The position numbers and the translations under genes were made by a program. This document shows positions 1 through 6,874 of a stretch of DNA of 14,643 bases, one piece after another. The stretch covers positions 1-14,643 of the forward strand of contig JAUZEM010000024.1 of NCBI GenBank assembly GCA_030839005.1. The letters are read 5' to 3'. The notes under the pieces are model-generated. The model saw only the letters and a program-made list of their open reading frames with translations, was not told the DNA's origin and searched no databases. Position 1 is the first letter of the stretch. Each line of letters starts with the position of its first letter. The stretch is from Actinomycetota bacterium (GTDB taxonomy: Bacteria; Actinomycetota; Acidimicrobiia; IMCC26256; PALSA-610).

Positions 1-1777
1 ACGTCATGAGCGTCACCGAGCTCGCCTCAGGATCGTTCTCGTCGAGGTCGGTGACCAAGGAGATCGCCTCGAGGAACGCCTGCACCCGGTCGAGTCCGAC
101 CGGTCCGTCGGTGACGGCTCCGCTCTCGCCGACTCCCACACCGCCGATCGCCGCCAGCCCGCCGACCTCGCCCCGCTCGACCTGCTCGTCGAACAGGCGC
201 GCCGATCCGACGAGCTCTTGCAGGTTCTCGATGCGACCGTGCGACTCCACCGACCGCTCCGCCTCGAGCTCGGCGAGATAGCCGCTGCGCGTCAGCACCG
301 CCTCGAGCGTCGACCCGACGCCGCCGTCCGCCGCCAACTCGACCTCGTGCATCAGGTCGAGGAGGTCGCGCAGCCCGCCGAGCGCCTTTCCGGTGACGCC
401 GGCGGCGATCGCCTCGCCCGCCGCTGCTCGGAACGTGAGCCCCGCGCCGTGCGCGAACGCATCGATCTTGGCGATCGACGTATCGCCCACCCCGCGCCGA
501 GGCGTGTTGACGATCCGCTTCCACGACACCTCATCGTCGGGGTTCACCAGCGCCCGCAGATACGCCAACGCATCCTTGACCTCGCGCCGGTCGTAGAACT
601 TGACCCCCCCGAACACCCGATAGGGCACCCCCGACCGGACCAGCGACTCCTCGAGCACGCGACTCTGCGCGTTCGTGCGGTAGAAGACCGCGATGTCGCC
701 GTAGCGGTACTCGGCGGCGTCGACGATCCGGTGAACCTCTCGCACGACGAACTGCGCTTCGTCGCGCTCGTCGTCGCCTTGGTAGCGCACGATCTGCTCG
801 CCCACCCCCCGGTCGGTCCACAAATGCTTCTTGCGCGTGGACGCGTTGTTCGCGATCACGGCGTTGGCCGCTTCGAGGATGCGCTGGGTCGATCGGTAGT
901 TCTGGTCGAGCACGACGATCGTCGCGTCGGGGAACGCGTCCTCGAACTTCAGCAGGTTCCGGAAGTCGGCTCCGCGGAACCGGTACACGCTCTGTGCGTC
1001 GTCGCCAACGACCATGATGCTGCGATGCTCCAAGGCGAGCAGGCGCACGATCTCCCACTGCGCGGCGTTGGTGTCCTGGAACTCGTCGACGAGGACGTGC
1101 CGGAATCGCTGCTGGTAGCGATACAGCGCCTCGGGGTGCTCGCGGAACAGACGAACGGTGAGCACGAGCAGGTCGTCGAAGTCGACGGCCGACGCCTCGG
1201 CGAGCCGGCGCTGGTACTCGGTGTACACCTCGGCGATCCGGCGCTCGGCCGGACCGACCGCCTGCGCGGCGTAGTCCGCAGGCAGGACCAGCTCGTTCTT
1301 CAACGAGCTGATCTGCGCGTGGAGCTGGCGCGCGGGGAACCGCTTGGGATCGAGGTTGAGGTCGCGCCGGACCCAATCGGTGAGTCGGGTGGCATCGGCC
1401 TGGTCGTAGATGCTGAAGCTCGACCGGTAACCGAGCAACGACGCTTCCCGTCGCAAGATGCGCGAGCACGCGGCGTGGAATGTCGACACCCACATCCGGT
1501 GCCCGACCGGGCCGAGGAGCTGGGCGACCCGTTCTCGCATCTCGCCCGCGGCCTTGTTCGTGAAGGTGATCGCCAGGATCTCGAACGGCGACGCACCGAG
1601 CTCGGCCACCAGGTACGCGAGGCGGTGCGTGAGCACCCGGGTCTTCCCGGAGCCCGCGCCGGCGATCACGAGGACCGGGCCGGCCGGGAGCGTCACGGCC
1701 TCGTGCTGGGCCGGATTCAGCCCCGAGAGATCCAGGCTCCGCCCCCGAGCCGGGACGGCGGGTTCCGTGTCGACCAT
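1..1777 (-). CDS. UvrD/PcrA-type ATP-dependent DNA helicase, C-terminus cut by window edge
   Basis: This is a superfamily 1A 3'-5' DNA helicase, the UvrD/PcrA/Rep type used in nucleotide excision repair and in clearing proteins from DNA. About 592 codons are present with no stop. Family members are usually around 700-780 residues, so the C-terminal part lies beyond the left edge. Visible motifs in order: Q-motif LNPAQHEAV (about 20-28), Walker A AGAGSGKT (39-46), motif Ia ITFTNKAAGEM (70-80), Walker B VLVDEFQDTN (228-237), motif III GDDAQSVYRFRGAD (258-271) and motif IV QNYRST (292-297). The ATG at 1777 is the only sensible start before the Q-motif, but its Shine-Dalgarno is poor. The gene lies 50 bp downstream of the aldolase gene on the same strand. 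The family is clear; whether to call it uvrD or pcrA is not settled. Confidence 0.93.
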   Translation of the reverse strand, partial: MVDTEPAVPARGRSLDLSGLNPAQHEAVTLPAGPVLVIAGAGSGKTRVLTHRLAYLVAELGASPFEILAITFTNKAAGEMRERVAQLLGPVGHRMWVSTFHAACSRILRREASLLGYRSSFSIYDQADATRLTDWVRRDLNLDPKRFPARQLHAQISSLKNELVLPADYAAQAVGPAERRIAEVYTEYQRRLAEASAVDFDDLLVLTVRLFREHPEALYRYQQRFRHVLVDEFQDTNAAQWEIVRLLALEHRSIMVVGDDAQSVYRFRGADFRNLLKFEDAFPDATIVVLDQNYRSTQRILEAANAVIANNASTRKKHLWTDRGVGEQIVRYQGDDERDEAQFVVREVHRIVDAAEYRYGDIAVFYRTNAQSRVLEESLVRSGVPYRVFGGVKFYDRREVKDALAYLRALVNPDDEVSWKRIVNTPRRGVGDTSIAKIDAFAHGAGLTFRAAAGEAIAAGVTGKALGGLRDLLDLMHEVELAADGGVGSTLEAVLTRSGYLAELEAERSVESHGRIENLQELVGSARLFDEQVERGEVGGLAAIGGVGVGESGAVTDGPVGLDRVQAFLEAISLVTDLDENDPEASSVTLMT

Positions 1778-1827
1778 GACCCATGCATGGTACCGGGGAC
1801 GAATTACACGCGTGTCGTGGAGCGCGC

Positions 1828-2850
1828 CTACGAAGCGGCCTTCTCGGCGTCGGGTGCGTAGGCGCCCGCGCGAGCGAGGCTGTTCATGTGGGCGCGGTGC
1901 CCGTAGGCGGCCTGGCCGGCGCTTACGTTGGCGTCGTCGCCTTTCCACGCCTTCAGCGCCGCCGACTGCAGCGCGCGTCCGTACGAGAACGACAGCGGCC
2001 AGGGGTGCTCGCCTTTGGCGTTTATCGCGTTCAGGTTCGCGGTGGCTTCCTCGTCGCCTTGACCTCCGGAGAGGAACACAATGCCCGGCACCGCGGCGGG
2101 AACGACCATGCGGAAACACGAGATCGTCGCATCGGCGACGGTCTCCGGCGACACGGGATAGCTCGCGTGTCCCTTGCCCGGCAGGACCATGTTCGGCTTC
2201 AAGAGCATGCCCTCGAGCTCGACGCGCTGGTCGTAGAGCTCCGCGAAGACGCGGTGCAATGTGTCGCACGTCACCTGGTAGCAACGGTCGAGGGAGTGGT
2301 CGCCGTCCATCAGCACCTCGGGCTCGACGATCGGCACGATGCCTTCGTCCTGGCACAGCGCCGCGTAACGGGCGAGCGCGTGCGCGTTCACGTCGAGGCA
2401 AAGTCGCGACGGGATGTGCGCACCGATCGTGATGACCGCGCGCCACTTCGCAAAACGCGCACCGAGGTCGCGGTACTCGACCAGGCGCGCGCGCAACCCG
2501 TCGAGTCCGTCGGTCACGAGCTCGTCGGGTGACTTCGCCAGCGGCACCGCGCCCTTGTCGACCTTGATGCCGGGGATGATCCCCTGCGACTCGAGGATCT
2601 TCGCGAGCGGGCGACCGTCGGATGCGTTCTGGCGGATGGTCTCGTCGAACAGGATCACACCGCTCACGGCGTCGGCTGCGCCGGGCGACGTGAACAGCAT
2701 CTCGCGGTAGGCGCGCCGGCGATCCTCGGTCGACTCGCACCCGATCGAATCGAAGCGCTTCTTGATCGTGCCGCTGCTCTCGTCCGCGGCCAGGATGCCT
2801 TTGCCGGGTGCAACCAATGCCCGTGCCGTCTGGTTCAGTGCCGCGTCCAT
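1828..2850 (-). CDS. class I fructose-bisphosphate aldolase
   Basis: This is a Schiff-base (class I) fructose-1,6-bisphosphate aldolase, which reversibly splits fructose-1,6-bisphosphate into dihydroxyacetone phosphate and glyceraldehyde-3-phosphate in cytosolic glycolysis and gluconeogenesis. The 340-residue protein resembles the animal/plant-type enzyme along its whole length. The Schiff-base lysine lies in GMLLKPNMV (K218). Other active-site landmarks are GILAADES (18-25), GIKVDKG (94-100), FAKWR (133-137), VEPE (175-178) and FLSGGQ. The C-terminus differs from the animal enzyme and lacks its terminal Tyr. The ATG at 2850 is preceded by a GAGGGG Shine-Dalgarno about 6 nt upstream. The gene follows guaA after 105 bp, so it may be co-transcribed or have its own promoter there. 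Many actinobacteria rely on the unrelated metal-dependent class II enzyme instead. Confidence 0.95.
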   Translation of the reverse strand: MDAALNQTARALVAPGKGILAADESSGTIKKRFDSIGCESTEDRRRAYREMLFTSPGAADAVSGVILFDETIRQNASDGRPLAKILESQGIIPGIKVDKGAVPLAKSPDELVTDGLDGLRARLVEYRDLGARFAKWRAVITIGAHIPSRLCLDVNAHALARYAALCQDEGIVPIVEPEVLMDGDHSLDRCYQVTCDTLHRVFAELYDQRVELEGMLLKPNMVLPGKGHASYPVSPETVADATISCFRMVVPAAVPGIVFLSGGQGDEEATANLNAINAKGEHPWPLSFSYGRALQSAALKAWKGDDANVSAGQAAYGHRAHMNSLARAGAYAPDAEKAAS

Positions 2851-2955
2851 CGCGATTCCCCTCGTGTCATGCCTTCGTTCTGCCCATTTCTACCCGGCGA
2901 CGGCGGAAAAGCGGAACCCGGACCGGGGTTTTTCACCCGCCTCCCAACGCTCGCT

Positions 2956-4494
2956 TCACTCCCATTCGATGGTCCCGGGCGGCTTCGACGTGATGTCGTA
3001 CGCCACACGGTTCACACCGGGAACTTCGTTGATGATCCGCGAGGAGATGCGCTCGAGCACCTCGTACGGCAGGCGGGCCCAGTCGGCGGTCATCGCGTCT
3101 TCGGAGGTCACCGCGCGCAGCACGATCGGGTAGGCGTACGTGCGGTCGTCGCCCATCACGCCGACGGTCTTGACGGTGGGCAGCACCGCGAAGCTCTGCC
3201 AGATCTCTCGGTAGAGACCGGCCCGCCGGATCTCCTCGACGACGACGGCGTCGGCCTGTTGCAGGATCTCGACCCGTTCGCGCGTGATCGTGCCGATGAT
3301 GCGCACCGCGAGACCCGGACCCGGGAACGGCTGGCGCCAGACGATCTCCTCGGGGAGACCGAGCTCCTCGCCGATCGCGCGCACCTCGTCCTTGAACAGC
3401 GCGCGCAACGGCTCGACGAGCTCGAAGTCCATGTCGTCGGGGAGACCGCCGACGTTGTGATGGCTCTTGATGTTCGCGTTGTCACCACCACCGGACTCGA
3501 CGATGTCGGGGTACAAGGTCCCCTGCACCAGGTAGCGCGCGTCGCCGAGATCCTGAGCGGCTTCTTCGAACACGCGTATGAAGAGCTCACCGATCGCCTT
3601 GCGCTTGCGTTCGGGATCGATGACGTCGTCGAGCGCGTCGAGGAAACGGTCCTGCGCTTTCACGTGCACGAGCTCGACCTCGAACTGGTCGCGGAACGTC
3701 TGTTCCACCTGTTCCGCCTCGCCGAGTCGGAGCAGGCCGGTATCGACGAAAACGCAGACGAGCTGGTCGCCGATCGCCTTGTGCACGAGCGCGGCCGCGA
3801 CCGCCGAGTCGACACCACCGGACAACCCGCAGATCACGCGTTCGGTACCGACCTGGGCCCGGATCTCCGCGACGGCGTGCTCGATGATCGAGACATTGGT
3901 CCACGTGGGCCGACAACGCGCCGCATCGAACAGGAACGCCTTGAGGATCTGCATGCCGTGCTCCGTATGCACGACCTCGGGATGGAACTGCACGGCGAAG
4001 AGACCCCGATCGCGGTCTTCGAACCCGGCGACGGGGACCGTGTCGGTGCGCGCGGTGACCGCGAAGCCGGGCGGCGCCGCGGTGATCGAGTCGCCGTGGC
4101 TCATCCAGACGATCTCGTCGACGGGAAGGTCGGCGAACAACAGCGAAGAGCCCTCCACGTGCAGCTCGGTGCGCCCGTACTCACCCTTCCCGGTTTGCGC
4201 GACCTCCCCACCGAGATCGCGCGCGACGAGCTGGGCGCCGTAGCAGATGCCGAGGAGCGGAACCCCCGCGTCGTACACCGCGGGATCGATACCGGGCGCG
4301 CCCGGCACGTGGACCGACGCCGGGCCGCCCGAGAGGATGATCGCCTTCGGATTGCGGGCGAGCATCTCCGAGATCGGCATCGAACGCGGAACGATCTCGC
4401 TGTATACGTGGACCTCACGTACCCGCCGCGCGATGAGCTGCGCGTACTGCGCCCCGAAGTCGACGACGAGGACGAGGTCGGGGGAGTCGCTCAC
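2956..4494 (-). CDS. guaA: GMP synthase (glutamine-hydrolysing)
   Basis: GMP synthase converts XMP, ATP and glutamine to GMP, the last step of de novo guanine nucleotide synthesis. The protein has 512 residues, a normal full length. The N-terminal class I glutamine amidotransferase domain shows the nucleophile C84 in GICYGAQ and the rest of the triad, H171 and E173, in QFHPE. The ATP pyrophosphatase domain carries the PP-loop SGGVDS (225-230). The C-terminal dimerisation and XMP-binding domain contains FPGPGLAVRI and ends in the characteristic KPPGTIEWE. The start is GTG at 4494, giving MSDSPDLVLVVDFG; GAGG lies very close upstream. It starts 16 bp after the guaB3 stop, so the two are almost certainly one transcript. 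Confidence 0.97.
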   Translation of the reverse strand: MSDSPDLVLVVDFGAQYAQLIARRVREVHVYSEIVPRSMPISEMLARNPKAIILSGGPASVHVPGAPGIDPAVYDAGVPLLGICYGAQLVARDLGGEVAQTGKGEYGRTELHVEGSSLLFADLPVDEIVWMSHGDSITAAPPGFAVTARTDTVPVAGFEDRDRGLFAVQFHPEVVHTEHGMQILKAFLFDAARCRPTWTNVSIIEHAVAEIRAQVGTERVICGLSGGVDSAVAAALVHKAIGDQLVCVFVDTGLLRLGEAEQVEQTFRDQFEVELVHVKAQDRFLDALDDVIDPERKRKAIGELFIRVFEEAAQDLGDARYLVQGTLYPDIVESGGGDNANIKSHHNVGGLPDDMDFELVEPLRALFKDEVRAIGEELGLPEEIVWRQPFPGPGLAVRIIGTITRERVEILQQADAVVVEEIRRAGLYREIWQSFAVLPTVKTVGVMGDDRTYAYPIVLRAVTSEDAMTADWARLPYEVLERISSRIINEVPGVNRVAYDITSKPPGTIEWE

Positions 4495-4510
4495 GCCTCG
4501 ACGAACTCCA

Positions 4511-5674
4511 TCAAGCCATCCCGATGCCCTGCGCTCGCTGCAACGCCTTACCCTCGGTCTTCAACGCGGGCGCGACCATCACCTCCGCCTTCTGGAATTC
4601 CTTGACGGTCTCGTAGCCGGTCGTGGCCATAGAGGTGCGCAGTCCACCGAACAGGTTCAGCGATCCGTCGTTCTCGTGCGCAGGTCCGGTGAGGATCTCG
4701 GCGAGCGTTGCCTTCTGGCCCGCGAAGACGCGCGCACCACGCGGCAGCGTGGGATGGAAGGTCGCCATGCCCCAGTGGTATCCCCGGCCGGGCGACTCGT
4801 ATGCCGTCGCGAGCGGGGAGCCGATCATCACCGAGTCGGCGCCGCATGCGATCGCCTTGGCGATGTCGCCACCCGTCGACATACCGCCGTCGGCGATGAC
4901 GTGCACGTATACGCCCGTCTCATCGAGGTGACGGATACGCGCACCCGCCGCATCGGCGATCGCAGTCGCCTGCGGTACGCCGATACCGAGCACGCCGCGG
5001 GTCGTGCACGCGTGACCGGGACCTACGCCGACGAGGACGCCGACCGCGCCCGTGCGCATGAGGTGCAGCGCAGTGGAATACGACGCGCAGCCGCCGACGA
5101 TCACCGGAAGCTCGAACTCGCGAATGAACTTCTTCAAGTTGAGAGGTTGACGCGCGGGGTCGCGGGAGACGTGCTCGGCCGACACGACGGTGCCTTGCAC
5201 GACGAGGACGTCGAGCTCGGCGTCGAGAACGTGCTTCGCGTATTGCTCGACCCGCTGCGGCGTGAGCGAGGCGGAGGCAGTGACGCCACCGGCCTTGATC
5301 TCGCGGATGCGCTGGGGGATGAGCTCTTCCTTGATCGGCTCGTCGTACAGCTCCTGCATGCGGCGGGTCGCCTTTTCGGGCGCGAGCGCGGCGATCTCCT
5401 CGAACACCGCGTCGGGATCCTCGTAACGAGTCCAGAGACCTTCGAGGTTCAAGCACGCAAGTCCGCCGAGTCGTCCGACCTCGATAGCCGTCGCCGGCGA
5501 GACGACTCCGTCCATCGCGGCCGCCATCATCGGCAGCTCGAACTTGTACGCGTCGACCTCCCACGTGATGTCGATGTCCTCGGGATCTCGCGTACGCCGG
5601 CTCGGCACGATCGCGATGTCGTCGAACCCGTACGCACGGCGCCCGGACTTTCCGATCCCGATCTCAACTTCCAC
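4511..5674 (-). CDS. guaB3: GuaB3-family IMP dehydrogenase-related protein
   Basis: This TIM-barrel protein of the IMPDH/GMP reductase superfamily has 387 residues and no CBS (Bateman) insertion. The N-terminus (IGIGKSGRRAYGFDDIAIVPSRRTR) and C-terminus (GGLRTSMATTGYETVKEFQ) follow the actinobacterial GuaB3 pattern rather than canonical IMPDH (GuaB2). The active-site loop GVGPGHACTTRG keeps the catalytic cysteine (C223), and the phosphate-binding DGG segment (VIADGGMSTGGDIAKA) is present. Cyanobacterial GuaB3 has been described as a GMP reductase, so this could interconvert GMP and IMP; IMPDH activity cannot be excluded. The GTG start at 5674 is supported by a strong GGAGGA Shine-Dalgarno just upstream (5678-5683). 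It is the first gene of the guaB3-guaA pair. The region upstream holds an unusual tandem repeat. Confidence 0.9.
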   Translation of the reverse strand: MEVEIGIGKSGRRAYGFDDIAIVPSRRTRDPEDIDITWEVDAYKFELPMMAAAMDGVVSPATAIEVGRLGGLACLNLEGLWTRYEDPDAVFEEIAALAPEKATRRMQELYDEPIKEELIPQRIREIKAGGVTASASLTPQRVEQYAKHVLDAELDVLVVQGTVVSAEHVSRDPARQPLNLKKFIREFELPVIVGGCASYSTALHLMRTGAVGVLVGVGPGHACTTRGVLGIGVPQATAIADAAGARIRHLDETGVYVHVIADGGMSTGGDIAKAIACGADSVMIGSPLATAYESPGRGYHWGMATFHPTLPRGARVFAGQKATLAEILTGPAHENDGSLNLFGGLRTSMATTGYETVKEFQKAEVMVAPALKTEGKALQRAQGIGMA

Positions 5675-5688
5675 GGTTCCTCCGGCCC

Positions 5689-5771
5689 TGTCGTCTCAAC
5701 TGCGGGTGTCGTCTCAAGTGCGGATGTCGCGTCAACTGCGGACGTCGTCTGCGTGCGGATGTCGTCCTCGG
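5689..5771. repeat. 18-bp imperfect tandem repeat upstream of guaB3
   Basis: About 4.6 head-to-tail copies of an 18-bp unit lie here. Reading the plus strand, unit 1 (5689-5706) is TGTCGTCTCAACTGCGGG, unit 2 is 5707-5724, unit 3 is 5725-5742, unit 4 (5743-5759) is 17 bp, and a partial unit is 5760-5771. The array starts 15 bp upstream of the guaB3 start codon, just beyond its Shine-Dalgarno, so it would lie in the 5' leader or promoter. It falls in the 229-bp intergenic region shared with the divergent plus-strand gene. A minus-strand reading frame through it encodes a Thr/Ala/Glu repeat but is out of frame with guaB3. A small inverted repeat, TCCGC-N5-GCGGA (5786-5800), follows. Confidence 0.85.
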
Positions 5772-5903
5772 AATTTTCCAGGATATCCGCCTCATGCGGA
5801 GAACTCGCGATGCCGAGTGGACGACGCCGCCGGGGCCGATGCCCATTTGGACTGTGGACAGGTAATGAATTGTGGAGTCGACTGCGACCGCGAGGTGATC
5901 TCG

Positions 5904-6818
5904 ATGTGGCCATTGGCCGTGATTGCAGGGGTGATCTCCGCCGGGGCGCTCGCCGGCGTCTTCCTCGGGCGCGACCGGGTGCCGCCGATGGAACGACGCC
6001 TCCGCGCCCTCGCCCTGCTGCGCGATCTCGCGGAGCAACCTCGTGCCGCGATTCCCGACCTCGCCCCGCCGCCCGAAACGCCGACCGATCACGTCCGGAT
6101 CCTCGAGGACGGCCCCCAGGACGATCGCCCCCCGGCCCCGCGGCCCGCGACCCGCCGAACGCGGGCGCAACGAGCCGGAGAGCCCCACTCGAGCGCCTCG
6201 TCACCCGAGATCGAACGCCCCACGATCGAGATCCGCACATCGGCCGCCCGCGACCCTGCTGCGCTCATCGCCGAGGCGGCGGCCGACAACGGGGAGCCAG
6301 TGGTGAACGCCCCCTCGTTCCGCCACTCGTCTCGCTTCTCCGCCGTGACGATCGCGGGGGCGTTCGTCGTTGCGGTGACCGGCGTCGTCGCCGCGGTCGC
6401 GCTCAACGGTCACGCTCCGGCGCGTGCCACAGCATCGAACGCGGTCCAGGGCCTGGCCGAGAAGCCACGATCCCTCGTGTCGACGACCACCACCGCGGGG
6501 CCGTCGACGACGACCTCGACCGCTCCGGTCGCGCCCGTCGTCGCGCGCACGACGGCCGGCGCGACCGTCTCGGTCCGAAGCCCGTTCCGGCTCACGCTGC
6601 ACGCAGTCGGGACGTGTTGGGTCGAGATCACCGACGCGGCCGGCCATACGCTGTTCACGGCCACGCTGCACTCCGGACAGCAACAGCAGATCCCCGGCGG
6701 GGGCCCCATCGTCGTGCGCCTCGGTTACACGCCGGCGATGACCATCTCGGTCGACGGCACCGATCTCGACCTCCGCGGCCTCGGACAGACGACGAATCTC
6801 ACCTTCCAGAGCGCGTGA
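5904..6818 (+). CDS. two-TM membrane protein with RodZ-type C-terminal domain (DUF4115-like)
   Basis: A 304-residue predicted membrane protein. Residues 1-22 form a hydrophobic segment (MWPLAVIAGVISAGALAGVF), residues 30-140 are Pro/Arg/Glu-rich and probably disordered, and residues 145-167 form a second membrane segment. A Thr-rich linker follows (193-207). The C-terminal domain (about 220-304) matches the RodZ C-terminal beta domain pattern: CWVEITDAAGHTLFTATLHSG, a GPIVVRLG strand, then VDGTDLDL. RodZ is a cell-shape and division scaffold, but this protein lacks the RodZ N-terminal helix-turn-helix, so its role is unknown. The ATG at 5904 is chosen because GAGGTGATC (5892-5900) is a nine-base match to the canonical anti-Shine-Dalgarno. 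The open frame continues upstream to 5544, but that part overlaps guaB3 antisense and does not look coding. Confidence 0.8.
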   Translation: MWPLAVIAGVISAGALAGVFLGRDRVPPMERRLRALALLRDLAEQPRAAIPDLAPPPETPTDHVRILEDGPQDDRPPAPRPATRRTRAQRAGEPHSSASSPEIERPTIEIRTSAARDPAALIAEAAADNGEPVVNAPSFRHSSRFSAVTIAGAFVVAVTGVVAAVALNGHAPARATASNAVQGLAEKPRSLVSTTTTAGPSTTTSTAPVAPVVARTTAGATVSVRSPFRLTLHAVGTCWVEITDAAGHTLFTATLHSGQQQQIPGGGPIVVRLGYTPAMTISVDGTDLDLRGLGQTTNLTFQSA

Positions 6819-6857
6819 GTCCAGAACGCCTGAGCCCGGACCGCCTGAGTCTCGCCC
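6813..6857. repeat. 15-bp repeat (3 units) carrying in-phase stop codons
   Basis: Three diverged 15-bp units lie at 6813-6827, 6828-6842 and 6843-6857. They share the core GC(C/G)TGAG at the same offset. Each unit contains a TGA in the frame of the preceding membrane-protein gene (6816, 6831, 6846), so its stop codon is effectively repeated three times. Confidence 0.6.
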
Positions 6858-6874
6858 GCGCGCGGGCTCAGGCG
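6842..6874. terminator. GC-rich inverted repeat between convergent genes
   Basis: CGCCTGAG (6842-6849) pairs with CTCAGGCG (6867-6874). The interior also contains the perfect palindrome GCCCGCGCGCGGGC (6854-6867). It sits between the convergent ends of the RodZ-like gene and the lipoprotein gene, overlapping the latter's stop codon. There is no U-tract on either strand, so calling it a bidirectional terminator is inference. Confidence 0.45.

Noticed and set aside
425..435. Apparent frameshift in the helicase near the GLTFRAA segment
   Set aside because: On re-reading the bases the frame is continuous; the first impression was a transcription slip.
218..1861. Long plus-strand open frame of 547 codons opposite the helicase
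   Set aside because: It is the antisense shadow of the helicase gene, which carries all SF1 motifs. The plus-strand product is Arg/Val/Asp-biased with no recognisable domain, as expected in high-GC DNA.
2915..2933. Terminator-like hairpin AACCC-N6-GGGTT followed by Ts between guaA and the aldolase gene
   Set aside because: The stem is only 5 bp and the T-run is on the plus strand, where no gene needs terminating. On the minus strand the T-run is weak and displaced.
5689..5771. CRISPR-like interpretation of the 18-bp repeats
   Set aside because: The units are head-to-tail with no spacers, are imperfect, and no cas gene is present.
5850..5866. DnaA-box-like TGTGGACAG near the start of the RodZ-like gene
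   Set aside because: It is a single imperfect match with no cluster of boxes, no AT-rich region and no dnaA/dnaN nearby, so there is no case for an origin.
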